Source: Panacibacter microcysteis (GTDB taxonomy: Bacteria; Bacteroidota; Bacteroidia; Chitinophagales; Chitinophagaceae). Taken from it: a stretch of 64,000 nt of DNA. This document shows, in pieces, positions 31,638 through 40,864 of this stretch. The stretch spans positions 1 to 64,000 of the forward strand of contig NZ_JADWYR010000003.1 of NCBI RefSeq assembly GCF_015831355.1, read 5' to 3'. Each line of letters starts with the position of its first letter. Within the stretch, counting starts at the first letter, position 1. The translations under genes were made by a program, and so were the position numbers. The notes beneath the pieces were generated by a model. It did no database searches. It was not told the DNA's origin and worked only from the letters and a program-made list of their open reading frames with translations.

Positions 31638-32708
31638 AGCATCATTGATATTGTTTTGCCGGACTCTTTTTTTGTATCGCTCCAGCACCTGTTTCGCATT
31701 CTTTTGACCCAAAAACGCGGCCACGGTATGAACGTCTACCCCTGCGGCAAGCAAAATATCCGCCACGCTATGTCTCAAACAGTGGTAAGTGATTTTCTTA
31801 TCTATCCCCGCATCCGTTACCCACTCCTGAAGAATATCAAGTACCGTATCGTAGGATGGTAATCTAAATACACGCTCGTCGGGATTTCCACGTTCCCCTA
31901 ATATAGCAGCCACTACCGGGTGCAGTGGCAATGTTAACGGAACACCTGTCTTTGTTTGCCTTCTTAATACGATCTTATCTGTTTTAATCTGCCACCATTC
32001 CAACGGTTCCACATCACACCAGCGCAAAGCGGAATAGAGACTGCTTACCACTGCCTTTCTGACTTCCACATGCCGGCAGTGCGTCTGAAGCAGTTGTAGA
32101 AATTCGGGCACTTCCAGCACATCCTTTTCGGATGATTCATGACTGATACATTTCAGTTTGGCCGCAGGTGACTCCCGGAAATAGCCGGACTCCTGGGCTA
32201 CAGTGAGCATTTTTTTGAACCGCATAAAATAGTCTGCCGGTGTTTCGCCGTTTAAGTTGTCAAGCAGGTGCTTTCGGAATCTTTCACAAAAATTCGGAAG
32301 GATGTCTGCCGCACAGATACGCAGATCATCTGTGTCATTTTCTGTTTTGCCCTGGTCGAGCGCGACAAATTTTTTAAACTGGGAAAAGCAGCAGGACAGG
32401 CTTCGGTTCTTGTCGCTTTTATTCTTTTTTACATACTTCTCAAAAAAGTCCAGAAAATTCTCTTTCATTCTTGCTGGTGAAACAAAGCCGCGTCCTCTGG
32501 TTTGTAAATCGACGAGTGTTTGCGCTTTTATCAGGTCGAGGTTTTTCAGCGATTGGATATTATAGTCTCTTTCGGTTTTGTCTTTGGGTTTTACGTAGAT
32601 AAAGATGCCGGTGGCTAAACGTGCGCCCTTTTTGCGCCCCCATTCAAGGGTGAAAAATGTTTTTGTTCCGTCAGCGGAAACTCTTGGCACTATATTCATT
32701 TTGCACAT
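31587..32708 (-). CDS. Tyrosine integrase of the conjugative-element remnant
   Basis: A 373-residue integrase. Residues 1-90 are an Arm DNA-binding domain (VSADGTKTFFTLEWGRKKGARLATGIF), then a SAM-like domain (FFEKYVKKNKSDKNRSL), then the catalytic domain. Catalytic residues are Arg in SLYSALRWCDVEPL, Lys in VLRRQTKTGVPLTL, His and Arg in ITYHCLRHSVADIL, a second His replaced by Gln in AFLGQKNAKQV, and Tyr in VLERYKKRV. It lies 320 nt from a tRNA-Leu 3' end, which is probably its attachment site. It is unrelated in type to the recombinase at 15378. Confidence 0.9.
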   Translation of the reverse strand: MCKMNIVPRVSADGTKTFFTLEWGRKKGARLATGIFIYVKPKDKTERDYNIQSLKNLDLIKAQTLVDLQTRGRGFVSPARMKENFLDFFEKYVKKNKSDKNRSLSCCFSQFKKFVALDQGKTENDTDDLRICAADILPNFCERFRKHLLDNLNGETPADYFMRFKKMLTVAQESGYFRESPAAKLKCISHESSEKDVLEVPEFLQLLQTHCRHVEVRKAVVSSLYSALRWCDVEPLEWWQIKTDKIVLRRQTKTGVPLTLPLHPVVAAILGERGNPDERVFRLPSYDTVLDILQEWVTDAGIDKKITYHCLRHSVADILLAAGVDVHTVAAFLGQKNAKQVLERYKKRVRQNNINDASKALPVLDSSDNLVNF

Positions 32709-32986
32709 TTTTAAATGATAAAATTAGATGGAGATTAATGCATGAGAAATACATGAATCAATTTGAAAAAGGTGGTGCAAAATGACTTAAGATGTGTCAA
32801 CTTCGCCATGTGTCACACGGATACCTGTTGAATAACAATGGATTAGACCAGGCGCCAGTTCCGGGTGCAATTTTACGGAACTGGTAAAACAAAGGGAATT
32901 TTCATGTGTCATTTCACGTGTCATTTATGTGTCATCAAAAGAGGGAAAAAGCGTGAAAAATCGACACAAAATGACAAGTCCAAAAA
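32709..32986. other. Intergenic region between ICE integrase and tRNA-Leu
   Basis: Promoter region of the integrase on the reverse strand and likely attachment region. The triplet of motifs CATGTGTCATTT, CACGTGTCATTT and TATGTGTCATCA (32903-32938) are close direct repeats of GTGTCAT and could be arm-type integrase sites. No gene. Confidence 0.45.
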
Positions 32987-32991
32987 CAAAA

Positions 32992-33022
32992 AAGTCTTGT
33001 AAATCAATGATTTACAAGACTT
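32992..33022 (-). terminator. Terminator downstream of tRNA-Leu
   Basis: Perfect 14-bp stem AAGTCTTGTAAATC / GATTTACAAGACTT around a short loop, followed on the reverse strand by TTTTTTG. It lies 6 nt beyond the tRNA 3' end. Confidence 0.8.
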
Positions 33023-33027
33023 CCGAG

Positions 33028-33111
33028 TGCCCAGAACAGGAATCGAACCTGCACTACCTTGCGATAACCAGATTTTGAGTCTAGCGCGTCTACCAGTTCC
33101 GCCATCTGGGC
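33028..33111 (-). tRNA. tRNA-Leu (anticodon CAA)
   Basis: Reverse-strand class II tRNA of 84 nt. Acceptor stem GCCCAGA/TCTGGGC with discriminator A; anticodon stem CTAGA/TCTGG around the loop CTCAAAA, so the anticodon is CAA, reading UUG. A long variable arm and the T-loop GGTTCGATTCC are present; CCA is not encoded. The 3' end points to the ICE integrase, the usual target for tyrosine integrases. Confidence 0.95.
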
Positions 33112-33434
33112 GTTTAAATGGGTTGCAAATATAAGCGTAACCACAATTACCTGCCAAAAAGGTTTTTCCTTTTTGCATTACTTACAGCAACGTTTTTTTG
33201 GTAACAGGAACCGCCGTATAAAACCGAGGCAACTGCGCAATAATTTCATGCGGTAAAATTAGTGCTTAATGGCACAGTGGCAAGGCGCTATAGCTTATGG
33301 TATGTTAAACCCGCATCGCTGCATCCGCCCAAAGAACCGAACGATGAGCGGATTGCGACGCAACAGGCGATGCCATACTAACAAAAGTTCGTATCAAAAA
33401 AATATGCCTTACTTTCGCCGCAAAATTACTCGGC

Positions 33435-34631
33435 ATGTTTGCGATCGGGCTTATAAAAGAAGGAAAGAAACCTGGTGATAACCGTGTGGCACTTACCCCA
33501 TCTCAATGTAAATGGTTAAAAGACAACATTACCGGATGCAGCGTAAAAGTGCAGTCATCGGCGCACCGCTGCTTTAGCGATGAAGAATACCGCAAGGCGG
33601 GTATTGAAGTAACTGCTGATGTGAGCGACTGCGATATACTGATGGGCATTAAAGAGGTGCCGGCAGATATGCTGATTGCCAACAGGACCTATCTCTTCTT
33701 TTCGCATACCAAGAAGAAACAGCCATACAACCAGCAACTGATGCATGCGCTGATAGACAAAAACATTACCCTCATAGACTACGAATGCCTGGAACATGAA
33801 GATGGACAACGCATTATTGGTTTTGGCTTTTTTGCCGGCGTAGTAGGTGCACACAATGGTGTAATGGCTTATGGCAACCGTACCGGCGAATTTGAGCTGG
33901 GGCGCGTATACAAACACAAAGATTACCGCGAACTGATACATACTTACTTCGGGCTTCGTCTGCCCAACATCAAAATCGCCGTAACGGGCAGCGGACGTGT
34001 GGCGCACGGTATTCTCGAGATCATGAACCTGATGGGCGTTACCGAAGTGGAGCCCGATGAATACCTGGAGCGCAAATTCAGCTACCCGGTATATGTACAG
34101 TTAAAAGGGCACGACCTGTACACGCACAAAGAGCTGAAGACCTATAAACGCGAACATTTTCATGAAAATGCGGAAGAATACCGCAGCAGGTTTTTGCCTT
34201 ATACGCGCAGCACAGATATACTTATGAATGGTATTTACTGGGAAACCAGCTACCCACGCCTGTTTGAGAAAGAAGATATCAACGAAAGCTTTACCATACA
34301 AACCATTGCAGACATTACGGATGATATGGACGGCTCTGTGCCCATAAACCTGGGCGACCAGACCATACAAGACCCTGTATACGGGGTACACCGCAAAACA
34401 TTTGAAAAAACAGTGCCCTATGCGCACGACAGCATAGATGTAATGGCCGTAGGCAACCTGCCCAATGAATTACCGAGAGATGCAAGCCGCTACTTTGGCG
34501 AGCAACTGCTGAAGTATGTATTGCCCGACCTGCTCGGCAATGGCAGCGATATCATTAACCGCGCTACCATGCTGCAAAAAGGAAAACTTACCGCCGCATT
34601 CAGTTACCTCGAAGATTATGCAAGGCATTAG
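33435..34631 (+). CDS. Lysine-ketoglutarate reductase / saccharopine dehydrogenase-like NAD(P)-dependent oxidoreductase
   Basis: A 398-residue enzyme. The N-terminal domain is of the alanine dehydrogenase/PNT type (FAIGLIKEGKKPGDNRVALTP). A dinucleotide-binding fold follows (IKIAVTGSGRVAHGILEIMNLMGV, about residue 175). The product resembles LOR-type enzymes that condense lysine and 2-oxoglutarate to saccharopine. A saccharopine dehydrogenase lies at 48522-49649, so the two would form a lysine degradation pathway, not clustered in one operon. The call is by motif; a lysine-biosynthetic direction cannot be excluded. Monocistronic, with a degenerate repeat copy about 90 nt upstream. Confidence 0.8.
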   Translation: MFAIGLIKEGKKPGDNRVALTPSQCKWLKDNITGCSVKVQSSAHRCFSDEEYRKAGIEVTADVSDCDILMGIKEVPADMLIANRTYLFFSHTKKKQPYNQQLMHALIDKNITLIDYECLEHEDGQRIIGFGFFAGVVGAHNGVMAYGNRTGEFELGRVYKHKDYRELIHTYFGLRLPNIKIAVTGSGRVAHGILEIMNLMGVTEVEPDEYLERKFSYPVYVQLKGHDLYTHKELKTYKREHFHENAEEYRSRFLPYTRSTDILMNGIYWETSYPRLFEKEDINESFTIQTIADITDDMDGSVPINLGDQTIQDPVYGVHRKTFEKTVPYAHDSIDVMAVGNLPNELPRDASRYFGEQLLKYVLPDLLGNGSDIINRATMLQKGKLTAAFSYLEDYARH

Positions 34632-34713
34632 CAATTAAAATATACATAGCGGCCGGGTGCTGGTTTTGCAGGGTGCGGTATATTTACAGTTCCTCGAAAC
34701 CAAATCTGTACGC

Positions 34714-35823
34714 ATGAAAAATTATGTAGCCATTGCTGCCGCCTCACTGTTATTGTTTTCCTGTAAAAAAGAGTTTACACCCGCTGATGAAAATGCCATT
34801 AGCGCATCTGTTGCATCAAACGCTGCTGCAGGAATAGTGGCAGAAAAAGCCACGTACTGGGATAGTGTGTTTACCCGCTATGGCGGGGGCTGGACGGGCG
34901 GCGACGTTGCCGTATCTTACAAGCTGCCCGACGACCGTGTAGTGTGGATCTGGGGCGATTCTTTTTTGGATACTGTATATGCAGACCGCAGCCGCCCCAT
35001 CATCGGCTTTATACACAACCAGGTAACCACCATGAATATGCAGGGTGGCAATTTTACCACGTATTATAACGGCACCAAACAAAATCCGCTGCCATTCTTT
35101 CCCAATGCCGGGCAGAAGTATTACTGGCCCAACCTCATCTTCATGAACCAGCAGAAAACACAGGTGTATGTGTTCATCAACAAAATAAAAGCAACCGGCG
35201 AAGGTGGTGCTTTTGGTTTTAAAGTACTGGGTGTAGATGTGGCCATTCTCAATTATCCTGATCTTACCATCAAAGAAATAAAACCATTCAGCACCGGCGA
35301 TGCCATTAACTGGGTTGGCGGCGCATGGGAAGGCGATGATGGATACATTTATATCTATGGTGCAGAAAGTACCAAATACAACAAGTTTGCACACGTTTGC
35401 CGCACGCCGTACAATAATCCGCTAAGTACGGTTAGCTACTACAATGGCAGCACATGGACGGCAACCGCAGACAGAAATGGCAGGTTGCTCGGTGGTTTAT
35501 CAGAGAACTTTAGTTTCTTTAAATACCAGGGCAAATATTATCTGCTGTCCCAGGAAAACCTGCTGGGGCCAAACATTTACCTATACGATGCAGCATCACC
35601 AACAGGGCCGTTTACCAATAAAAGACTTGTATATACCACGCCTGCCAAAGTGGGTAGCTGGAACGTGATTACTTACAACGCCACTGCGCATCCCGGGTTT
35701 ATTACGGCAGATGGTAAATTGCTGGTAGGTTATTGCACCAATGAAATTGAGAAAGGAACGGGTATCTGGCGCAATGCCGATACGTATCGCCCATACTTTG
35801 TGTGGGTAAGTAACTGGCAGTAA
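34714..35823 (+). CDS. Lipoprotein with a DUF5005/DUF4185-like beta-propeller
   Basis: Start at ATG 34714 (MKNYVAIAAASLLLFSCKKE), a typical Bacteroidota lipoprotein signal with the anchoring Cys at 17. The 369-residue protein has a five-bladed glycosidase-like propeller: WTGGDVAVSYKLPDDRVVWIWGDSFLD in the first blade, then WPNLIFMNQ, INWVGGAWEGDDGYIYIYG, and SQENLLGPNIYLYDA. The last part has the GYCTN motif. Such proteins are thought to act on or bind surface polysaccharide; no activity can be assigned. Stand-alone gene followed by a dispersed-repeat copy and a terminator. Confidence 0.75.
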   Translation: MKNYVAIAAASLLLFSCKKEFTPADENAISASVASNAAAGIVAEKATYWDSVFTRYGGGWTGGDVAVSYKLPDDRVVWIWGDSFLDTVYADRSRPIIGFIHNQVTTMNMQGGNFTTYYNGTKQNPLPFFPNAGQKYYWPNLIFMNQQKTQVYVFINKIKATGEGGAFGFKVLGVDVAILNYPDLTIKEIKPFSTGDAINWVGGAWEGDDGYIYIYGAESTKYNKFAHVCRTPYNNPLSTVSYYNGSTWTATADRNGRLLGGLSENFSFFKYQGKYYLLSQENLLGPNIYLYDAASPTGPFTNKRLVYTTPAKVGSWNVITYNATAHPGFITADGKLLVGYCTNEIEKGTGIWRNADTYRPYFVWVSNWQ

Positions 35824-35862
35824 TGTTATGTACCCGGCAGCATTGCTACTATGTGGCTTTGG

Positions 35863-35881
35863 TTGCGTCGCACTCTTGTAC
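35863..35881 (-). repeat. Dispersed intergenic repeat, variant A core
   Basis: Exact TTGCGTCGCACTCTTGTAC. Upstream flank TACCCGGCAGCATTGCTACT matches the corresponding flank of the copy at 58162 (reverse complement) with few changes, so the repeat unit is about 60 bp or more. Confidence 0.85.
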
Positions 35882-35951
35882 TGTAGTACAGTTATGCAGC
35901 AATGGCGAAAACGTTACAAAATACCAACCCGTTTAAATACGTTATTACAAA

Positions 35952-35988
35952 AATCAAAGAGATGATCCGAAGGATCATCTCTTTGATT
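35952..35988. terminator. Bidirectional terminator between convergent genes
   Basis: A perfect 17-bp stem (AATCAAAGAGATGATCC with its complement, loop GAA) lies between the lipoprotein gene and the converging SDR gene, with a T-run after it on the + strand (GATTTTC). Confidence 0.8.
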
Positions 35989-36034
35989 TTCAGCTTCCAC
36001 CTTCCTTTCCAACTTATACCTTTCCTTTCCACCT

Positions 36035-36802
36035 TTACACATTGATCCCGCCGCTTACTTCAATGCGCTGACCGTTGATCCAGCGAGCATCTTCCGTACA
36101 CAAGAAGGCTACTACGCCGCCGATATCATTTGCACTGCCCACACGGTTTAGCGGCGATAAACCTGCCAGCCTTTCTTTTAGTTGCGGGTTGTTGCGTATG
36201 GTGGCATTGTTGAAATCTGTTTCAACAGGGCCCGGTGCAACAATGTTGGCAGTAATACCTTTTGGCCCCAGTTCTCTTGCCAGGTATTTGGTCAATATTT
36301 CCATGGCACCTTTCATAGATGCATATACAGAATAACCCGGGTTGGTAAAACGTGTTGTGCCGGTGGAAATGTTTACAATACTGCCGCCTGCATTCATAAT
36401 GGGTGCACATTTCTGTATGAGGAAGTACACACTTTTGAAATGTACATTTAGAAATTCATCAAAAAACTGCTCGGTCACCTGGTCAAGCGTTTTAGAGCCG
36501 CCAATACCTGCGTTGTTGATGAGGAAGTCGAAGTTGCCTGTACCAAATGTTGTACCAAGCGTTTGCTGGAAAGATTGTACAAAAACATCTAAGGTTTCAA
36601 ACTTAGCCATATCGAGTTGCAATACGGCTGCATGGCCGCCGCCGGCTTGTATAGTGTTGGCAACTTCATTGGCTTCTGCTTCATTGGAGCGGTACGTAAG
36701 CACTACATCTATCCCCTTCTTTGCAAGGCTCAGCGCCATGTCTTTTCCCAATCCGCGGCTGCCGCCGGTTACTAGGGCTATTTTTCTTTGTGTTAACATC
36801 AT
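36035..36802 (-). CDS. Short-chain dehydrogenase/reductase (SDR)
   Basis: A 255-residue classical SDR. NAD(P)-binding motif TGGSRGLGKDMA (about 14-25), the NNAG motif (LINNAGIGG), and the catalytic Ser-Tyr-Lys as IVNISTG and YSVYASMKGAM. The C-terminal part has the SDR pattern IVAPGPVETDFN and GQRIEVSGG. The Tyr-x-x-x-Lys is intact (YASMK). Substrate unknown; the closest named family is 3-oxoacyl-ACP reductase or glucose dehydrogenase. It lies 90 nt downstream of an AraC-type regulator on the same strand, so the regulator may control it. Confidence 0.9.
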   Translation of the reverse strand: MMLTQRKIALVTGGSRGLGKDMALSLAKKGIDVVLTYRSNEAEANEVANTIQAGGGHAAVLQLDMAKFETLDVFVQSFQQTLGTTFGTGNFDFLINNAGIGGSKTLDQVTEQFFDEFLNVHFKSVYFLIQKCAPIMNAGGSIVNISTGTTRFTNPGYSVYASMKGAMEILTKYLARELGPKGITANIVAPGPVETDFNNATIRNNPQLKERLAGLSPLNRVGSANDIGGVVAFLCTEDARWINGQRIEVSGGINV

Positions 36803-36892
36803 GGAATCTTTTTGTTTGAAGCAGCAAAGTTCAATCCATGTTAACGAACAAGCATGGTGTTGGCTTAAGAAAAAATGGTGACAGTTTAAGAT

Positions 36893-37276
36893 TTATGTGG
36901 TGGTGTAAAACCGGTCGCGGAATTTTTTTGGTGTTGTGCCGGTATAATGTTTAAAGAATTTGGTAAAGTTGGAAGGGTCGTAAGTAAGTTGTCTTGCAAT
37001 GGCAGCCACACTCATATCTGTTTCGAGCAGCAATGCTTTGGAAACATTGAGCAGCCTTTCTTCATAGAGATCGCATGTAGATCTGCCGGTAACTTCTTTG
37101 ATGGTATTGCTCAGGTGTACCGGGTGTACGTGCAGAATTTTTGCCAGGTCTCTTATTTCATGTGCACGATCGGTTTTACCTTCTTTAAGATCCTGCACAT
37201 GTTTATCTACTTCCTGTATGTATTGTTCAGCCAGTTGCTTTTTTCTTTTGGAGATTACCGGGGCCGCTTGTACCAT
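36893..37276 (-). CDS. AraC-family transcriptional regulator (DNA-binding domain only)
   Basis: A 127-residue protein consisting mostly of an AraC-type double helix-turn-helix: IRDLAKILHVHPVHLSNTIKEVTGRST followed by DMSVAAIARQLTYDPSNFTKFFKHYTGTTPKKFRDRF. The usual N-terminal sensor domain of AraC proteins is replaced by a 30-residue charged helix. It is located upstream of and co-directional with the SDR gene, which it may regulate. Effector unknown. Confidence 0.88.
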   Translation of the reverse strand: MVQAAPVISKRKKQLAEQYIQEVDKHVQDLKEGKTDRAHEIRDLAKILHVHPVHLSNTIKEVTGRSTCDLYEERLLNVSKALLLETDMSVAAIARQLTYDPSNFTKFFKHYTGTTPKKFRDRFYTTT

Positions 37277-37385
37277 GTTGTAAAGTTAGAAAATCTGTGT
37301 ATCAGTTAATGCACACAATTCTTTACCGCCGGTAAAAAGATTACTGGTGCAGACAGTACCCGGCGCTGCCGCATACAGTTATGCA

Positions 37386-37404
37386 GTACAAGAGTGCGAC
37401 GCAA
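37386..37404 (+). repeat. Dispersed intergenic repeat, variant A core
   Basis: Exact GTACAAGAGTGCGACGCAA, in the divergent region between the AraC-type regulator and the Kelch-type gene. Confidence 0.85.
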
Positions 37405-37552
37405 GAGGAGCTGAGCCATATTCAAAAGCCGGGTATATAAATTATCACAATTATCTGCCTAAACAATGTCTGCTATCATGCAGTGTTTTGATAATTGTCA
37501 GCAAAAGAAAAAATATACTGTGCTAATATTTGTATTCTAAAAAAGCAGCCTT

Positions 37553-39052
37553 ATGAAAAAGATTTTACAATTACTTGTGCTTGCAATGTTGGCTTCGATG
37601 TGTAATGCACAAACGACTGCCGGTGTAACTGCCGGCGATACATGGCTTCAGCAGGCAAACTATGGTGGCGGTAACCGGAGTTATGCCGTAAGCTTTGTAA
37701 TCAATAACAGAGCTTATGTTGGCACCGGCATTGATGCGTTTGGTTCGGTAAGAGATTTTTGGGAGTATGACCCCGCTGCCAATACGTGGACACGCAAGGC
37801 AGATTTTGGCGGTGCTGCCAGGGATGCGGCTTCTGCATTTGCGGTGAATGGTAAAGGTTATATCTGTATGGGCAAAAGCGGTGAGTATCCTTTCACCTAT
37901 TACAAAGACTTGTGGGAGTATGACCCTGCAGCAGATACCTGGACAAAAAAAGCGGACTTCCCGGGTATAGACAGGGCCTATGGTACAGCCTTTTCTATAG
38001 GCAACAAAGGGTATTTTGCCTGTGGCTACCGGTACGACTACGGCCCTTACAGTGATGTTTGGGAATATGATCCGTCAGCAGATAAATGGACAAGAAAAGC
38101 TGACTATGGCGGCGGACCAACAAGTAACCCTTACGGCTTGTCTATAGGGAACAAAGGTTACATGGGTGTGGGCTGGAATGGTGGCTGGAAAAGGGATTTT
38201 TATGAGTATGACCCATCTGCAGACAAGTGGACGAGGAAGGCAGATTATGGCGGTGCCGCACGTGAGTATGTTACAGGCTTTAGCGTTGATGGCAAGGGTT
38301 ATATTGGTGTTGGTTATGCCGGTACGGTATATAAAGATGTTTGGGAATACAACCCTGCCACCAACACCTGGGCACGTACAGCAGATTTCAGCGGCGGCAT
38401 ACGGAGCGGCAGTGTGGGCTTTGCTATCAACAACAAAGGTTATATAGGTACGGGTAACCTTGGCTCAACATTGTATGCTGATGTATGGCAGTATGTGAGT
38501 AGCAGTGTTATATGCAATGCGCCGGCAGCATTGAAAGTTACCGGCATAGCAGATACTGCCGCCGTGCTTAAATGGTCATCCGGCGGCGGAGATGTGGCCG
38601 GGTATAAAATTCGTTACCGTGCAGCAGGCACTAATACAGTTGTGAAACGTACTGTGAAAGGATCTGTAAATCATTTGCCGATCTGTGGCCTGCAACCAGG
38701 TACAACCTACGAATGGGACATGAGAAGCAACTGTAGTACAGATACATCTGCATGGGTGTGTGGACCGAGGTTCACAACTACAAGCGGCTCCGTTGCGGGA
38801 ATAAGTATAATGCCTAATCCAACCAACGGGTTATTTACCGTACACCTGCTGGCTGGTAATACTTATGAGCCAACCATTATGCGTTTGTACAACAATACCG
38901 GCAGGCTGGTGTGGCAGATGAATGCAGGTATACTTCCGGGAAATGTGAACAGGGTCGTAACACTTCCTTCAACCATATTACCAGGTATTTATTCGTTTAC
39001 GGTAGAAAGAAAAAATGTTGTGTATAAACACCAGCTTATAATAAACAGGTAA
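37553..39052 (+). CDS. Secreted Kelch-repeat protein with FN3-like and T9SS sorting domains
   Basis: A 499-residue protein with a signal peptide (LQLLVLAMLASMCNAQ). Six Kelch-type repeats follow, each of about 48-50 residues (DVWEYDPSADKWTRKADYGG and variants), which should form a beta-propeller. A fibronectin-type III-like region (IADTAAVLKWSSGGGDVAGYKIRYR) and a type A T9SS sorting domain (ISIMPNPTNGLFTVHL...KHQLIINR) close it. Kelch propellers bind proteins or sugars; the partner is not known. The gene is followed by a strong terminator. Confidence 0.9.
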   Translation: MKKILQLLVLAMLASMCNAQTTAGVTAGDTWLQQANYGGGNRSYAVSFVINNRAYVGTGIDAFGSVRDFWEYDPAANTWTRKADFGGAARDAASAFAVNGKGYICMGKSGEYPFTYYKDLWEYDPAADTWTKKADFPGIDRAYGTAFSIGNKGYFACGYRYDYGPYSDVWEYDPSADKWTRKADYGGGPTSNPYGLSIGNKGYMGVGWNGGWKRDFYEYDPSADKWTRKADYGGAAREYVTGFSVDGKGYIGVGYAGTVYKDVWEYNPATNTWARTADFSGGIRSGSVGFAINNKGYIGTGNLGSTLYADVWQYVSSSVICNAPAALKVTGIADTAAVLKWSSGGGDVAGYKIRYRAAGTNTVVKRTVKGSVNHLPICGLQPGTTYEWDMRSNCSTDTSAWVCGPRFTTTSGSVAGISIMPNPTNGLFTVHLLAGNTYEPTIMRLYNNTGRLVWQMNAGILPGNVNRVVTLPSTILPGIYSFTVERKNVVYKHQLIINR

Positions 39053-39072
39053 TGGGGGTTATATTGTTTATC

Positions 39073-39104
39073 AAAGCCGCTCTTTTCGAAGAGCGGCTTT
39101 TTTG
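39073..39104 (+). terminator. Rho-independent terminator of the Kelch-protein gene
   Basis: Stem AAAGCCGCTCTT / AAGAGCGGCTTT around TTCG-type loop, followed by TTTTG. It begins 21 nt after the stop codon. Confidence 0.85.
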
Positions 39105-39278
39105 TTGTGTATTACCGGCAGGCAATACCATGGGTTGCATATGTAGTTCCTTTCACAAATATTTTTTAAATACCCAAAACCGGATGATTTCGTACGACGT
39201 ATTTAAACTGTGCTTTACATGTAACACGCAACAATCAATTAATAAACATTGCTCCTGGATAGCAAAAAATTTAAACGT

Positions 39279-39833
39279 ATGAAATTCGCAAAATTGTTCA
39301 CATTTATTTTAGGCACGGTAATAATCTCTGCAACAGTAAACGCACAGGAAAAAACAGTAGAAGTAGGTGGCGCACCTATGTATCCATCCAAGAACATCGT
39401 GGAGAATGCTGTTAATTCAAAAGACCATACCACGTTGGTGGCTGCGGTAAAAGCTGCAGGGCTGGTGGAGACACTACAGGGTGCCGGTCCTTTCACGGTA
39501 TTTGCGCCAACAAACGAGGCATTTGATAAACTTCCTAAAGGTGCCGTTGATAACCTGCTAAAACCCGAAAACAAAGCTACCCTTACGAAAGTACTTACTT
39601 ACCATGTAGTAGCGGGTAGGTACGATTCCAAAGCCATTGCAGCGCTGATAAAAGCCGGTAATGGTAAAGCAACTTTGAAAACAGTAAGCGGCGGAGAACT
39701 GATGCTTTCTATGAAAGGCTCAGGCCTTGTTATTACAGATGAGAAAGGTAATATGGCGATGGTTACGATCAAAGATGTGTATCAGAGCAATGGTGTGATA
39801 CACGTTATTGATACAGTAGTTATGCCGAAGTAA
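39279..39833 (+). CDS. Secreted fasciclin-domain protein
   Basis: Start at ATG 39279 (MKFAKLFTFILGTVIISATVNAQ, signal peptide). The 184-residue protein carries one fasciclin (FAS1) domain, with the H1 motif TLVAAVKAAGLVETLQGAGPFTVFAPTNEAF, the YH motif LTYHVVAGRYD and the H2-like GVIHVIDTVVMP. FAS1 proteins take part in adhesion or surface assembly; in Bacteroidota single-domain forms are common and uncharacterised. Monocistronic with a terminator. Confidence 0.93.
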   Translation: MKFAKLFTFILGTVIISATVNAQEKTVEVGGAPMYPSKNIVENAVNSKDHTTLVAAVKAAGLVETLQGAGPFTVFAPTNEAFDKLPKGAVDNLLKPENKATLTKVLTYHVVAGRYDSKAIAALIKAGNGKATLKTVSGGELMLSMKGSGLVITDEKGNMAMVTIKDVYQSNGVIHVIDTVVMPK

Positions 39834-39863
39834 TTTATTCGTGATCACGACCTTTTAAAACCA

Positions 39864-39888
39864 AGGGCACCCGTAAGGGTGCTTTTTG
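39864..39888 (+). terminator. Rho-independent terminator of the fasciclin gene
   Basis: Stem GGGCACCC / GGGTGC(T) around GTAA followed by TTTTTG. It lies about 30 nt after the stop. Confidence 0.8.
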
Positions 39889-39976
39889 TTTTTTAGTGTA
39901 ACATGAATCTTCGGATAACATCTTTCCCGGCCGGTGATGAAAAGTTGTATTTTACAACCTTTAAAAGAATTGTACG

Positions 39977-40858
39977 ATGCTGCAACGATTATTACCAGCC
40001 TTTTCTGTGTGTATGTGTTTGACAACGATGGCCCAACCCGGCGATCCATACAAACCTTCTTTTGATGCACCTGCAGAAAAGGCAGGTTATAAACTGGTAT
40101 GGCATGATGAATTTGATATGGATGGAAAGCCGGACAGTGACAACTGGAAGTTTGAAAATGGCTTTGTGAGAAACGAGGAACTGCAATGGTACCAGCCGGG
40201 GAATGCAACTTGCGCCAACGGCGTGCTGGTGATTGAGGGTAGGAGGGAGCAGGTAAAAAATAATAATCATCAGCCTGGGGCAACTGACTGGCGGCTGAAC
40301 AGGCCTTTTGCTGAATACACTTCAGCAAGTTTAAAGACCAGCGGTTTACACCAATGGTTGTTTGGTGTATTTGAAATACGCGCCAGGATTGATACCGCGA
40401 AAGGTTCATGGCCGGCAATATGGACGTTGGGAATAAACGGCGAATGGCCATCTAACGGGGAGATTGATTTAATGGAGTTTTACAGGGTAGATCACCAGCC
40501 AACAGTGCTTGCCAATACCGCATGGGGCACAGCTAAACGCTATACGGCTAAATGGAACACCAAACGGATACCGTTAGCATATTTTACTGCAAAAGACAGT
40601 AACTGGATAAATAAATTTCATGTATGGAAAATGGAATGGACAAAAGACGCCATCAAACTTTTCCTGGATGATGAACTGCTTAACACAACAGTACTAACAA
40701 CAACCGTTAACCCCAATGGTATCAATCCTTTTCTGCAGCCACACTTTTTGTTACTCAATCTTGCCTTGGGTGGTAATGGCGAAGATCCTGATGCAGCTAC
40801 TAACCTGGTAAAATATGAAGTAGATTATGTAAGAGTGTATCAGCCAAAAGAAAGGTAA
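39977..40858 (+). CDS. Glycoside hydrolase family 16 (laminarinase-like beta-glucanase)
   Basis: A 293-residue enzyme with signal peptide (LQRLLPAFSVCMCLTTMAQ). The GH16 catalytic motif ExDxxE is present as GEIDLMEF (about 174-181), where the two Glu act as nucleophile and acid/base. Other GH16 features are LVWHDEFDMDGKPD near the start, WPAIWTLG before the motif and HVWKMEWTKDAIKLFLDDEL after it, ending in YEVDYVRVYQ. Likely hydrolyses beta-1,3- or mixed-linkage glucans outside the cytoplasm. No T9SS domain is seen. Confidence 0.93.
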   Translation: MLQRLLPAFSVCMCLTTMAQPGDPYKPSFDAPAEKAGYKLVWHDEFDMDGKPDSDNWKFENGFVRNEELQWYQPGNATCANGVLVIEGRREQVKNNNHQPGATDWRLNRPFAEYTSASLKTSGLHQWLFGVFEIRARIDTAKGSWPAIWTLGINGEWPSNGEIDLMEFYRVDHQPTVLANTAWGTAKRYTAKWNTKRIPLAYFTAKDSNWINKFHVWKMEWTKDAIKLFLDDELLNTTVLTTTVNPNGINPFLQPHFLLLNLALGGNGEDPDAATNLVKYEVDYVRVYQPKER

Positions 40859-40864
40859 AGCAGC

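Noticed and set aside
32903-32938. GTGTCAT repeats as a CRISPR or origin
   Set aside because: Only three short copies at close spacing; noted as possible integrase arm sites.
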